The notes beneath the pieces were generated by a model. That model had not been told where the DNA came from and made no database searches. It saw only the letters and a list, made by a program, of their open reading frames with translations. This document shows, in pieces, positions 1-7,482 of a stretch of DNA of 64,000 nucleotides. The translations under genes and the position numbers were made by a program. Origin of the DNA: Gordonia westfalica (GTDB taxonomy: Bacteria; Actinomycetota; Actinomycetes; Mycobacteriales; Mycobacteriaceae); NCBI RefSeq assembly GCF_900105725.1, contig NZ_FNLM01000034.1:2604001-2668000 (forward strand). The letters are read 5' to 3'. Within the stretch, counting starts at the first letter, position 1, and the number at the start of each line of letters is the position of its first letter.

Positions 1-228
1 CAGGTCACCGCGCTGGGCTACCCGACCCTGCGGGTGCATGACCTGCGCCACACCTATGCGAGCCTGGCCCGCGCGGCCGGCGCGGATCTGCGGCTGCTGC
101 AGGTGGCGATGGGCCATGCGTCGATCACGGTGACCGCCCACACCTATGCCGACCTGTTCGACGGGGAGCTCGACGCGGTCGCCGATGCCCTCGACGCGCG
201 GCTGACCGAGATCCGCACCGACCGGTGA
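1..228 (+). CDS. Tyrosine recombinase/integrase, C-terminal fragment (5' end outside window)
   Basis: The reading frame is open from base 1 to a TGA at 226-228, so only the last 75 residues are visible. They hold the end of the catalytic domain of the phage-integrase family: HDLRH (the HxxR box), MGHAS (the third conserved His region) and TAHTYAD, whose Tyr is the expected nucleophile that cuts and rejoins DNA. The tail after the Tyr is short and charged, as usual. The gene probably belongs to an integrated element or its relic lying left of the window. A tRNA-Phe gene whose 3' end faces this gene lies 1.4 kb away and would be a classical attachment target, but no att repeat can be shown without the other end. 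Confidence 0.85.
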   Translation, partial: QVTALGYPTLRVHDLRHTYASLARAAGADLRLLQVAMGHASITVTAHTYADLFDGELDAVADALDARLTEIRTDR

Positions 229-324
229 AAACCCCTACCGCGCGGGAATTCCCCTCGTCCCAGCCCAGGTCCGAGCTCTTCGCGTCGCCATGCGGGTCCG
301 CACCCACGATCAGCGACCCGCGAA

Positions 325-666
325 CTACCCGCGGGCGGCGACGGCCTTCTTGGCTGCCTCGAGCAGGTGCTCCGCCGCGCGGCTCATCTTCGTCAACTCC
401 GCGGCGGCCAGGTCCTGATGCGTGTAGGCCGCTTTGTTCTTCAGGTTGAGGAGGGTATTCAGATACCGCTCGGATCCGCTGTCGGCCCGCTTGAGCAACG
501 CGACGGCCTCGCTGTGGTTGCCGGTGTTGGAGTGCACGCCGAGCCGCACGCAGCAGATCACGTCCGAAGCTGCGATACCCGCATCCACATAGAGGTCCCC
601 GGCTGCGTTCGGCATCTCAGCTCCGAGATGGTCGGCGGCCTCGAAGAACTCGGTCGCCTTGGACAT
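325..666 (-). CDS. HEPN-like helical protein, partner of the MNT gene
   Basis: A 113-residue all-helical protein. The order of motifs (DLYVDAGIAASDVICC, then LNLKNKAAYTHQD near the C-terminus) resembles small HEPN proteins encoded beside minimal nucleotidyltransferases. It lacks a clean RxxxxH ribonuclease motif, so activity as an RNase is not assured. It lies 45 bases downstream of the MNT gene, in the same frame and on the same strand, with no possible start codon between that gene's stop and this ATG, so translation may depend on the upstream gene. In MNT/HEPN pairs one partner is toxin and the other antitoxin; which is which here cannot be read from the sequence. Confidence 0.6.
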   Translation of the reverse strand: MSKATEFFEAADHLGAEMPNAAGDLYVDAGIAASDVICCVRLGVHSNTGNHSEAVALLKRADSGSERYLNTLLNLKNKAAYTHQDLAAAELTKMSRAAEHLLEAAKKAVAARG

Positions 667-711
667 GCGGCCCGCGGTGACCGCGGCATCAGGAGTTCCG
701 CTGTCCCGCCG

Positions 712-1341
712 TCAGGACCACCTCGCCGGGCGCAGCTGCGCGGCGAACCAGGCGTGTGTCCCCGCCACGGTGACGCCCTGCTTCGACACGTCGTCGAGCA
801 GGGGCTCGCCGGCGGCGACCGCGGCGCGCAATTCGTCCTCTGCGTACTCGACGATCCGGCCGTCGTTGCCGGTCCACGCGGTGACCAGACGAGCGAGCTC
901 GGTGACCCGCTGGTCCCACGCGTCGTCCTCAGAGTCGGTGGCGCGCACCAGGAGCACGTCGATGTCGCTGTCGGGCCTCATCCGACCCGTCGCCGCCGAC
1001 CCGAACACCGCGGCGTACCGCAGTGCCGCCTCCCACGCGACGAGATGCTGTTCGAGGCGGTCCAGAAACGTGGAGTTCAGCCGGGACAGCGCCATGATCG
1101 GTGGGGCCGCGAGATGCTCGGGGTTGAGGCGGTAGGTGTGGGTCCGACCTACTTCGTCGTGCAGCACCACGCCCTGTGCACTGAGCCGGTTGAGGACCTT
1201 GCGGATGCCTTCCCCCGATGCGGTGCCGAGGATGCGCTGGACCTGGCTGATCGTGAACGTGACGTCGGCGCTCGCCAGCACCGCGAGCACGTCGCCGTCC
1301 AGGGTCGGCGTCACCGTGGCGAACGGTTTGTTGAGCTGCAT
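712..1341 (-). CDS. Winged-helix nucleotidyltransferase (MNT) of an MNT/HEPN pair
   Basis: A 209-residue protein. Residues 15-75 form a DNA-binding helix-turn-helix or winged-helix region (FTISQVQRILGTASGEGIRK). Residues 110-135 carry the nucleotidyltransferase signature GS-x10-DxD (G114, S115, D126, D128), which binds Mg-ATP in the polymerase-beta fold. The ATG at 1341 is chosen because a GGAG sits about 10 bases upstream; longer versions of the frame begin in non-coding sequence. An 8-bp inverted repeat overlaps the promoter, so autoregulation through the N-terminal domain is likely (inference). MNT enzymes can AMPylate or otherwise modify a partner HEPN protein. Together with the next gene it forms a toxin-antitoxin-like unit near an integrase. 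Confidence 0.75.
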   Translation of the reverse strand: MQLNKPFATVTPTLDGDVLAVLASADVTFTISQVQRILGTASGEGIRKVLNRLSAQGVVLHDEVGRTHTYRLNPEHLAAPPIMALSRLNSTFLDRLEQHLVAWEAALRYAAVFGSAATGRMRPDSDIDVLLVRATDSEDDAWDQRVTELARLVTAWTGNDGRIVEYAEDELRAAVAAGEPLLDDVSKQGVTVAGTHAWFAAQLRPARWS

Positions 1342-1352
1342 GACCCACCCCT

Positions 1353-1392
1353 TCTCCAACGAAAGTGAGAGTAACACCACTATAGTTGGAGA
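1353..1392 (-). promoter_or_regulatory. 8-bp inverted repeat and -10 element upstream of the MNT gene
   Basis: TCTCCAAC (1353-1360) and GTTGGAGA (1385-1392) are perfect inverted copies separated by 24 bases. On the minus strand a TATAGT -10-like hexamer (1380-1385) lies at the distal arm, and the proximal arm overlaps the ribosome binding site of the MNT gene. This is the layout expected for an autoregulatory operator, but binding is inferred. Confidence 0.45.
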
Positions 1393-1580
1393 GCGGCTGC
1401 ATGGCCGAGCACCGCCCCCCCGGGTGGGCCAGCCGTAAGCAGCGCCATCAGCCGGGAGGACGTCGCCGGACTGCCCCACGGGCCCGGGCAGACAGATCAC
1501 CGCGGAGCCGCGACGAGAGCCGGCCCCCATCGGCCAGTGGCCCACGTCGTGGGCCCCCACCCCGGCCCCCGAACCCAAAA

Positions 1581-1605
1581 AACCTCCCGGATGAACCGGG
1601 AGGTT
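1581..1605 (-). terminator. Rho-independent terminator of the tRNA operon
   Basis: AACCTCCCGG (1581-1590) and CCGGGAGGTT (1596-1605) form a 10-bp stem with a 5-base loop. Read on the minus strand it is followed by a run of T, and it begins 5 bases beyond the CCA end of tRNA-Phe, so it ends the Glu-Asp-Phe transcript. Confidence 0.85.
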
Positions 1606-1609
1606 TTCA

Positions 1610-1686
1610 TGGTGGCCAGAGTCGGGATCGAACCGACGACCTTCCGCTTTTCAGGCGGACGCTCGTACCAACTGAGCTACCTGGCC
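1610..1686 (-). tRNA. tRNA-Phe (anticodon GAA)
   Basis: The minus strand gives a full cloverleaf: acceptor GGCCAGG paired with TCTGGCC, anticodon loop CTGAAAA with anticodon GAA, T-loop GGTTCGATCCC, discriminator A and an encoded CCA at 1612-1610. It is the last gene of the Glu-Asp-Phe cluster and is followed directly by a terminator. Its 3' end faces the integrase fragment. Confidence 0.97.
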
Positions 1687-1733
1687 CTAAGAGAACCGGC
1701 GCATCCGGTGGAACCGAATGCGCCGGTCATCTC

Positions 1734-1810
1734 TGGCGACCCTGACGGGACTCGAACCCGCGACCTCCGCCGTGACAGGGCGGCGCGCTAACCAACTGCG
1801 CCACAGGGCC
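1734..1810 (-). tRNA. tRNA-Asp (anticodon GTC)
   Basis: The minus strand folds as a cloverleaf with acceptor GGCCCTG paired to CAGGGTC, anticodon loop CTGTCAC (anticodon GTC), T-arm GCGGGTTCGAGTCCCGT and an encoded CCA at 1736-1734. It is the middle gene of the three-gene tRNA operon. Confidence 0.97.
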
Positions 1811-1858
1811 TTGTTCAATTGTTCTGTCCGACTCTCGTTTCCGAGTGCCGCACAGGCG

Positions 1859-1931
1859 TACCCCCTACGGGATTCGAACCCGCGCTACCGCCTTGAAAGG
1901 GCGGCGTCCTAGGCCGCTAGACGAAGGGGGC
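1859..1931 (-). tRNA. tRNA-Glu (anticodon TTC)
   Basis: The minus strand folds as a cloverleaf with acceptor GCCCCCT pairing with AGGGGGT, anticodon loop CTTTCAA (anticodon TTC) and T-loop GGTTCGAATCC. CCA is not encoded, unlike in the two tRNA genes downstream. It is the first gene of the Glu-Asp-Phe cluster, an order also known from mycobacteria. A -10-like TAAGCT (minus strand, 1962-1967) lies about 30 bases upstream. Confidence 0.96.
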
Positions 1932-2155
1932 CGGTCTCGCTTCTCCGCTGGGAGCTCGCATAGCTTATGACAGGTTTCGAGCAAACCACAAATCGGGTGG
2001 TCAGGGGCATAAAACGGCCGTTTTGCCCACTATCCGGTGACGCGTGCGCGGGCCCGCTCGGCCAGCGTCGCGATCACCCCGCGACACGCGTGGAGGGCCC
2101 CGGCGAGAGCGTCGGGGCAGGCTGTAAACTCATCGACGCCCGGCTCGCCGGGTAC

Positions 2156-2228
2156 GCCCCTATAGCTCAGTTGGTAGAGCTACGGACTTTTAATCCGCAG
2201 GTCCCAGGTTCGAGCCCTGGTGGGGGCA
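2156..2228 (+). tRNA. tRNA-Lys (anticodon TTT)
   Basis: The plus strand folds as a cloverleaf: acceptor GCCCCTA paired with TGGGGGC, anticodon loop CTTTTAA (anticodon TTT), T-loop GGTTCGAGCC, discriminator A and no encoded CCA. It is transcribed divergently from the Glu-Asp-Phe operon. A TAAACT -10-like hexamer is found at 2125-2130. Confidence 0.97.
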
Positions 2229-2717
2229 CTCCAATCCCGCGACCGTCCTCGCGGCGGCCTGTGCGTTGCTCCGCACCTCCCCTCTCCCCTGCTGACCATC
2301 TGCGGGACCTTGTCTCGCAAAGGCACTCCGACTCCGCGGCGGACAGCACCGCGGCACCTGCCGACACGGCTCACGCCGGCAGCCGCCCCGTCACCCGCCC
2401 GGCAAACCCCCGCGGCGCGTAGACGTCCAGTCTCGCCGCGCGCCGGGTCGATACCCATGAAGGCGTTGCGCCCGGCACCAGTCGATCGGGACACCGCCGC
2501 GCATCCCATCGGCATCCGACGATGCGCCGCGCAGCAGGCCATCCCGCGCGAGGACGCACAACCCCGTCGGGACATCACCGGCGGGTGAAGCCGCGCAACA
2601 GAATTGCGCCGCCTGTCACCGATCGTCGCTACACTGTGCGGAACTCGCTGCCGGGGAGAACATGGCCGGACACAACACGCGCAGCGTTCCCGCCTGATCC
2701 CCACGGAGGCCGTACGG
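2229..2717. other. Intergenic stretch between tRNA-Lys and the nitrilase-fold gene
   Basis: I see no convincing gene in these 489 bases; the open frames on both strands lack coding character or start signals. A TACACT -10-like hexamer at 2630-2635 could serve the downstream gene with an 80-base leader, but no good -35 element sits at the right distance. Confidence 0.4.
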
Positions 2718-4232
2718 ATGTCACCCGACGACACCGCTTCGTTTGCGGCGATGATCGACCGTGTCGTCGAGATGCCCGACCTCGACGCGACGTGGCTCGC
2801 CGTCTCCGCCGAGTTGCTGCGGTACTGCGCGGAGCACCCGGCGTCCACCGACGAGTGGGCGGGCCTCGCCCCCGGCGAACCCTTCGACACGATAGCTGCG
2901 ATGCACGTGGGGGCACTCGCCGCGATGGTGACCGCCGAGCCGGGCCTGCGCGACCTCCTGGGGGACGCCCCGGAAACCGTCGTGCGGCTGTCGTTCATGT
3001 CGCGCGCGACGCGAAACGCGCTCCGCGAGTTCGCCACTCGGGAAGCCGTCCCACATGGGTCGTTACCACCCCGGTTGCATCTCCTCGCGGTGGCGCGGGG
3101 CATCGCCGAGAGCATCGACGAGCTCGCCGGCGATACCTACGTGCACTGGTTCCGGGCTCGGGGCGAAGTGGTCCTGACCCCTGGCGAGCCGTACCCGGTC
3201 TGTCGTCGCGATCCCCGACGCTGGCTGGCGCCCCACGCAGTCAACACCAGGCCGGACAACCTTCCCGACCGCGACCTGGCGCAGACGCGGCGCCTTCGGA
3301 TCGCCGACGCCGCTCCGTATACCTACATCATCGATTTCGACAGCTGGAACCGGTTGAGTCCGGTGGGTGCGTCAGGGCGGTTGACGGTCGCGGTCGGACA
3401 ACCCAACCGTGACCTCACCGACTTCGACATCGCGTTCAGCGACGAGCCCCGCCGCACCTTTGCGAACCTGGGCCCCAAAGACGCCGCCGCGCAAGCCGAC
3501 CGGATCGCCCTGCTGGGTGCGCAGGCCGCGCGACGCGGCGCCGACATCCTCGTGCTGCCGGAGTACACGCTCACCGAAGCGGTCCACACCGCCCTGCTCG
3601 AACGCGACCGACGCGAGACGGCCGAGCCGCGACCCACGGTGACGTGCACCGGCGTCGGGAGCGGCCCCGACGATGACGGAGTCATGACCAACGACGGCAG
3701 ACTCGTGATCCACACGGCTGGTTTCAGCCCGGATCATTCGGTGGCGACGCCTCGGAAACTGCACCCCGCGTACATCGGTGATGCGGTGGAACGAGTGCGA
3801 GTCGGCACCGAGATCCGTGTCTTCGTCAGCGAGCGGTGGACGCTGTGTGTGCTGATCTGCCGGGACGGTATGGACGACGCGGTGGCAGCCCAGTTGGCGG
3901 CCATCGGAGTGAACCTCCTGTTGGTACCCGCGATGAGCCCGAAGACAGCCTCCCTGATCGGCACCACTGCGTCTCTCTGTCGCCGGAGCCAGGCGTTCGT
4001 GGTGATCGCCAACGGCCCCGCTCGCTGGCCGGACACCGCGTCGCCGATCGACGCGCCCCAAGCGCCGGCCGGGCACCGGGCAGAAGCGGTCTTCGCCGGA
4101 CCGTACGCCGACCTGCCAGATCGTTTCTGGGCCGCAACAGTCGGCAGCACCAACGACGAGGAATACGAGCCGGGCCTGTGGACCTTCTCCTTTGACGAGC
4201 GCGCCGTGCACACAACAGATGACAATAGTTGA
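2718..4232 (+). CDS. Nitrilase-superfamily (carbon-nitrogen hydrolase) protein with an unassigned N-terminal domain
   Basis: A 504-residue protein. Residues 220-490 match the carbon-nitrogen hydrolase fold and keep the catalytic triad in order: E282 in ILVLPEYT, K347 in PRKLHP and C381 in LICRDG. Such enzymes attack C-N bonds of amides or nitriles through the Cys. Residues 1-215 are helical and match no domain I recognise. No signal peptide or membrane segment is present, so the protein should be cytosolic. The ATG at 2718 follows GGAGG with normal spacing; an upstream in-frame start would add 38 unconvincing residues. The stop codon lies inside the first of three 10-bp repeats that precede the regulator gene. 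Nitrilase domains occur in some phage-defence proteins (RT-nitrilase, DRT1), but there is no reverse transcriptase here. Substrate unknown. Confidence 0.75.
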   Translation: MSPDDTASFAAMIDRVVEMPDLDATWLAVSAELLRYCAEHPASTDEWAGLAPGEPFDTIAAMHVGALAAMVTAEPGLRDLLGDAPETVVRLSFMSRATRNALREFATREAVPHGSLPPRLHLLAVARGIAESIDELAGDTYVHWFRARGEVVLTPGEPYPVCRRDPRRWLAPHAVNTRPDNLPDRDLAQTRRLRIADAAPYTYIIDFDSWNRLSPVGASGRLTVAVGQPNRDLTDFDIAFSDEPRRTFANLGPKDAAAQADRIALLGAQAARRGADILVLPEYTLTEAVHTALLERDRRETAEPRPTVTCTGVGSGPDDDGVMTNDGRLVIHTAGFSPDHSVATPRKLHPAYIGDAVERVRVGTEIRVFVSERWTLCVLICRDGMDDAVAAQLAAIGVNLLLVPAMSPKTASLIGTTASLCRRSQAFVVIANGPARWPDTASPIDAPQAPAGHRAEAVFAGPYADLPDRFWAATVGSTNDEEYEPGLWTFSFDERAVHTTDDNS

Positions 4233-4266
4233 CAATAGTTGACAATAGTTGTGTCTGTGTTAGGTT
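4221..4266 (+). promoter_or_regulatory. Triple 10-bp direct repeat overlapping a promoter for a leaderless transcript
   Basis: GACAATAGTT occurs three times without interruption (4221-4230, 4231-4240, 4241-4250), so the copies lie on one face of the helix. The repeat creates a consensus -35 (TTGACA, 4239-4244), followed after 16 bases by TAGGTT (4261-4266), a TAnnnT -10. Transcription would begin at or next to the ATG at 4273, giving a leaderless mRNA. The layout suggests an operator bound cooperatively by the winged-helix protein encoded immediately downstream (inference). Confidence 0.6.
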
Positions 4267-4272
4267 GTGTCA

Positions 4273-4875
4273 ATGCCTTCAGCGGTTGCCGCTTCCCTCG
4301 TGTCACTTCTCGACGACCTCGCGGAACGCGCTCGAGACCAGATCAACGAGCCCGACCTGCGGCCGGCGATCAGCTTGGTCTACGACCTCGGCCGCCTGAT
4401 TGCCGCCGGCCCGGAGGACGATATTCGGCTGGCCCAAGCCGCGGTCGCGGGGGCGCGCGAACAACTCGAAGTCGACGGCCACGTGATCAACACCCCGGAG
4501 AAGGCCCTGCTCGGGAAGGAACGTCAGGCCTACCTCGCCGGAGCCTTGTGGGCGATCAATGAGCTCATGACCGTTCGGCTCGAACAACTCGGCACCGCGC
4601 GCACCCCCGGCGACACGACGCGCCGCGGTCAGATCCGAGCGCTCGTCCTAGAAGGCCTCATCGCCGAGGGCACTGTCACGCCGACCGAACTGCAGGCACG
4701 GATCAACAAGGGCGGCATCGATGTTCGCCTCGATGAGATCTCGCGAACCCTTGGCGACCTCTTCAGCGACGACATTGTGACGCCCACCCAGCCAGGCCCG
4801 GGCTCCGATCGGCGCCGCAAGTATTTCGCCCTCACCGACGCGGGTCGACGAAAGGTCGCGGAGAGTGCGGAGTAG
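4273..4875 (+). CDS. Winged-helix DNA-binding protein, probable regulator of the island
   Basis: A 200-residue cytosolic protein. Residues 1-105 are helical and unassigned. Residues 115-195 look like a winged helix: a helical pair (RRGQIRALVLEGLIAEGTVT), a recognition region (RLDEISRTLGDLFSDDIVTP) and a wing ending in RRKYFALTDAGRRKV, a C-terminal pattern shared by PadR/MarR-like proteins. It may start at ATG 4273 (leaderless) or at GTG 4267 two codons earlier. It begins 40 bases after the nitrilase-fold gene and directly behind a triple repeat that looks like its own operator. It probably controls the nitrilase gene, itself, or the five-gene array 350 bases downstream. Confidence 0.6.
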   Translation: MPSAVAASLVSLLDDLAERARDQINEPDLRPAISLVYDLGRLIAAGPEDDIRLAQAAVAGAREQLEVDGHVINTPEKALLGKERQAYLAGALWAINELMTVRLEQLGTARTPGDTTRRGQIRALVLEGLIAEGTVTPTELQARINKGGIDVRLDEISRTLGDLFSDDIVTPTQPGPGSDRRRKYFALTDAGRRKVAESAE

Positions 4876-5228
4876 CGCCACCTGTATGCGATCTACGACG
4901 ACCTGAACGCACCCAGCTCAGAGCTGACTCCCGACGGCAGGGTCGCAGTGCCGGCGCCCAGGATCGAATTCCTCATCTCATGCTCTTCCGTGGATGGACC
5001 CCGACCCCAACGACGCTGGCACATGTCGCGATCACCAGAGACTCATACGGTCGCCCGTCGTGCGCCCCAGCGATCGAGCTTCGGTCGACGGCTCAGAATT
5101 TGCGCATCAGATCACCAAAAATGTCCGCTTTGCGCGCTATAGTTCCGGTGTCCGGCGCTTCGGCCGGCCAGGAGTGCTGGGGGGCCGGCCTTGATGGAGA
5201 TGTTCGCGCGCACCACCGCGGGGGTGTC
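4876..5228. other. Intergenic region ahead of the five-gene array
   Basis: These 353 bases separate the regulator from the array. The small open frames here lack coding signs. TATAGT at 5138-5143 is a good -10 hexamer about 85 bases before the array, without a clear -35. The GACAATAGTT repeat does not recur here, so shared control with the regulator gene is not supported by an identical site. Confidence 0.4.
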
Positions 5229-5990
5229 ATGAACACCGAGTTCGATCAGGGCGTCGACGCGATGATCCGGTCGGCGTCACAGCATCTCGCGCACCAGACC
5301 GACGCCCTCCGCGCGCGGCACCGGAAGGCGACGGCCGCGGCGGCCGAGTACTTCCGGCAGGTCGTGCCGGTGGGTGTCGAGGCCTTCGCGGTGCTGGCGC
5401 GGCGGGGACTGACGGTCCACGCCGCCGACCCGACCGGGCGTGACCCCTCGGCCCGGTACATCCGGCTGTCACCGTCGGGGACGATCGACAATCCCGACGC
5501 CTGGTCCGGCCGCACGAGGTTCCTGTCCGACCTGCGCTTCCTGCACGCCAACGGGCTGCTGATCCATCGCCACTCCCTGCATTACAACGCCGGCGCGACA
5601 GAGCAGTACCGACGCGGCGGGGGTATCGGCGAACCACCGGTGCAGCCGCCACGCGGAGTGCCTCGTCGCAGCGACGGCTCGTGCACCTGGTACGACGACG
5701 CGGGCCTGCGCCAGGAGTTCGTGCGCAGCTATCGCGCCCTGTCATCCGGCCCGATCGGTGACCTCGTCGCACCCGAGAAGCGCCCCGTCACCGACAACGA
5801 CGGGTTCCTTCACGTCGACGTCGACTCCGGCACCACGTATGTGGTGTGGCGGTACCTCGACGGCGGGGCGTCGAAAGGAGGCGTCGGCGAGTACCTTGCC
5901 GACGACCTGCGCGTGGAGACCCTGCACGCGTATATGACACGAGTTGTCGTCCACGAGGCGCAGTTACAGGAGCGGCGGGTGCGGGGATGA
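5229..5990 (+). CDS. Array protein 1 of 5, unknown family (type I)
   Basis: I do not recognise this 253-residue protein. It opens with about 65 residues of charged helix, followed by four blocks found in the same order in all five array proteins: a central NGLLIHR block, WYDDAGLRQ (around 157), DSGTTYVVWRYLD (around 200) and a C-terminal VETLHAYMTRVVVHEAQL helix. It is closest to array protein 4, sharing the W/RYD(D/E)xGLR and D(S/T)GxTY blocks. It has no signal peptide, membrane segment or enzyme motif that I can see. ATG 5229 is preceded by GGGGG. Its TGA overlaps the ATG of the next gene (ATGA), so the array is translationally coupled from here on. Confidence 0.75.
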   Translation: MNTEFDQGVDAMIRSASQHLAHQTDALRARHRKATAAAAEYFRQVVPVGVEAFAVLARRGLTVHAADPTGRDPSARYIRLSPSGTIDNPDAWSGRTRFLSDLRFLHANGLLIHRHSLHYNAGATEQYRRGGGIGEPPVQPPRGVPRRSDGSCTWYDDAGLRQEFVRSYRALSSGPIGDLVAPEKRPVTDNDGFLHVDVDSGTTYVVWRYLDGGASKGGVGEYLADDLRVETLHAYMTRVVVHEAQLQERRVRG

Positions 5991-6757
5991 GTATCACGCA
6001 AGAATTCGACGACGCCTATCACGCCGGTGTGGCCCGTCTCCGCAGGCTCGCCGACGAGCGCGCGACCCGACTGCGTGACGCCGCGACCGAACGTGCCGCG
6101 GCCGCCAGACTCGTTGTGGCCGCGGCGAAACCGGTGTTCGCCGCGGCGTTCGCGCGCTTGCAGTCCGAGGGTTTCGCGGCCAGCCGGCTCCCCACGAACA
6201 ACAAGGGGTTCTTCAGGAAGTTCACCGAACCGGTGATCAGCACCATCGACAACACCGATTCGTGGGAGTTCGGCCCGTTCGCCGCGTTCGGGAACTACAT
6301 CACCGCGCGCGGTGACTTCTTCCTGTCCCCCGACGTGCGCTGCGACAAGGCGGGAGACGACAAGGAGGTCGTCCCGGTGTTCAACGCTCTCCTCCCACCC
6401 AAGTACGCGCAGTACGACGGCAATGTCCGCGGGATGGAGCGGTGGTACAACCTCGAGGACGCCGTCGAGGCCCAGGCCCGCGCGATCGCCGCCGCAGTGG
6501 TGCCGAGCCTGAACCGTGCCTCCGACCGTCAATTGTCGAACCGGATCGTCGTCGACGAGTCGACCGGCGAGGTGCTCTTCCTCTGGACCGAATACGAGAT
6601 GAAGCTCCGTGTCGCCGAGGTCACCCGGGCCGAGCGAATGGAACTTTTCAGGCCGGGGGTCCCCTTCCAGGGACGCTACATCGAATCGCTCGAGAACTAC
6701 GTGGAGCGCCTGGTGACCCGCAAGATCATGTTGTCCGGCAACAGGAGTCGACGATGA
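5987..6757 (+). CDS. Array protein 2 of 5, unknown family (type II)
   Basis: A 256-residue protein of unknown function. The N-terminal 60 residues are Ala/Arg-rich helix. The centre has FGPFAAFGNYI and GDFFLSPDV, matched in array protein 5 by YGPFFRYINSI and GDFFWTDV, so these two form the closest pair. A DESTGEVLFLWTEYE block near residue 190 and the closing YIESLENYVERLVTRKI helix correspond to blocks in all five proteins. Cytosolic by appearance. Start and stop codons overlap both neighbours by the four bases ATGA, which fixes the start and suggests fixed stoichiometry among the products. Confidence 0.75.
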   Translation: MSITQEFDDAYHAGVARLRRLADERATRLRDAATERAAAARLVVAAAKPVFAAAFARLQSEGFAASRLPTNNKGFFRKFTEPVISTIDNTDSWEFGPFAAFGNYITARGDFFLSPDVRCDKAGDDKEVVPVFNALLPPKYAQYDGNVRGMERWYNLEDAVEAQARAIAAAVVPSLNRASDRQLSNRIVVDESTGEVLFLWTEYEMKLRVAEVTRAERMELFRPGVPFQGRYIESLENYVERLVTRKIMLSGNRSRR

Positions 6758-7482
6758 CCACGTTCGGACCGGCGGCGGGTACGCCGGAACACCTCACCTG
6801 GACCGACACTGCCTACGCCTCCTATGTCGCCGAGATCTGCGCGATCGGTCTCCACCTGCGCAAGCACCTCTTCGAGCTCAAACTGGCCCGTCCGCGAGAC
6901 CGCAACGTCAAGCCCGGCCGGCAGCTCGCGCAAGCCGTGCTCGAACTCGGGCAGAATTCGTCCGCCTGGCGGCGACACAAGATGGACGACAACCGCAAAC
7001 TGGGACCGCTGGCCGACCACACCACCCCCCTGTTGGTGCACCCCAACGGATTCATCAACACCGACGCCACGGTGATCGTCGACGTCGCGTCTCTGGATCG
7101 GAATCGGCGATGGGACCGGAATCCCCGCCTGGTGGTCCCGAAAAAGGCCATCAGCGGCTACCGGGCATCGTGGTATGACCCCGCCGACATCATCGAGTTC
7201 TCCCGCGCCTCGATCCTGCCGATCAACATCGCCCTCCCCGACCTCGTCGCCCGCGACAAGGCCGGGGACTTCGAAGCCAGTCGCTTCGTGAACTCGACCA
7301 ACGTCGTGGTGGCCACCGACATCGGAAAGATCGGGCACGTCTGGGATTTCCGCCGTCTCACAGGCGATTTCCAGGTCGGCCGGCAGATCGGATCGTCGGA
7401 CTACTATTTCGAATCTCTGCCCTCCTACTACGGGCGGGTCCTCGCGCGTGAGGTCATTGCGGCGGAGAGGGCGACACGATGA
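6754..7482 (+). CDS. Array protein 3 of 5, unknown family (most divergent)
   Basis: A 242-residue cytosolic protein with no recognised domain. It keeps the family order in weaker form: LGPLADHTTPLLVHPNGF in the centre, WYDPADIIEF near residue 145, DIGKIGHVWDFRRL near residue 195 and YFESLPSYYGRVLAREVI at the end. The N-terminal helix is less charged than in its neighbours. It overlaps both flanking genes by ATGA. Its central place between two pairs of similar genes (1 and 4; 2 and 5) suggests a distinct structural or connecting role, but that is inference only. Confidence 0.72.
   Translation: MTTFGPAAGTPEHLTWTDTAYASYVAEICAIGLHLRKHLFELKLARPRDRNVKPGRQLAQAVLELGQNSSAWRRHKMDDNRKLGPLADHTTPLLVHPNGFINTDATVIVDVASLDRNRRWDRNPRLVVPKKAISGYRASWYDPADIIEFSRASILPINIALPDLVARDKAGDFEASRFVNSTNVVVATDIGKIGHVWDFRRLTGDFQVGRQIGSSDYYFESLPSYYGRVLAREVIAAERATR

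Noticed and set aside
1..1686. Attachment site of the integrase element in tRNA-Phe
   Set aside because: No duplicate of the tRNA 3' end is visible in the window, and the other end of the element is not available.
2180..3115. A 311-residue minus-strand open frame over tRNA-Lys and the nitrilase gene start
   Set aside because: It runs through a tRNA gene and the real coding frame and shows no domain; shadow frame.
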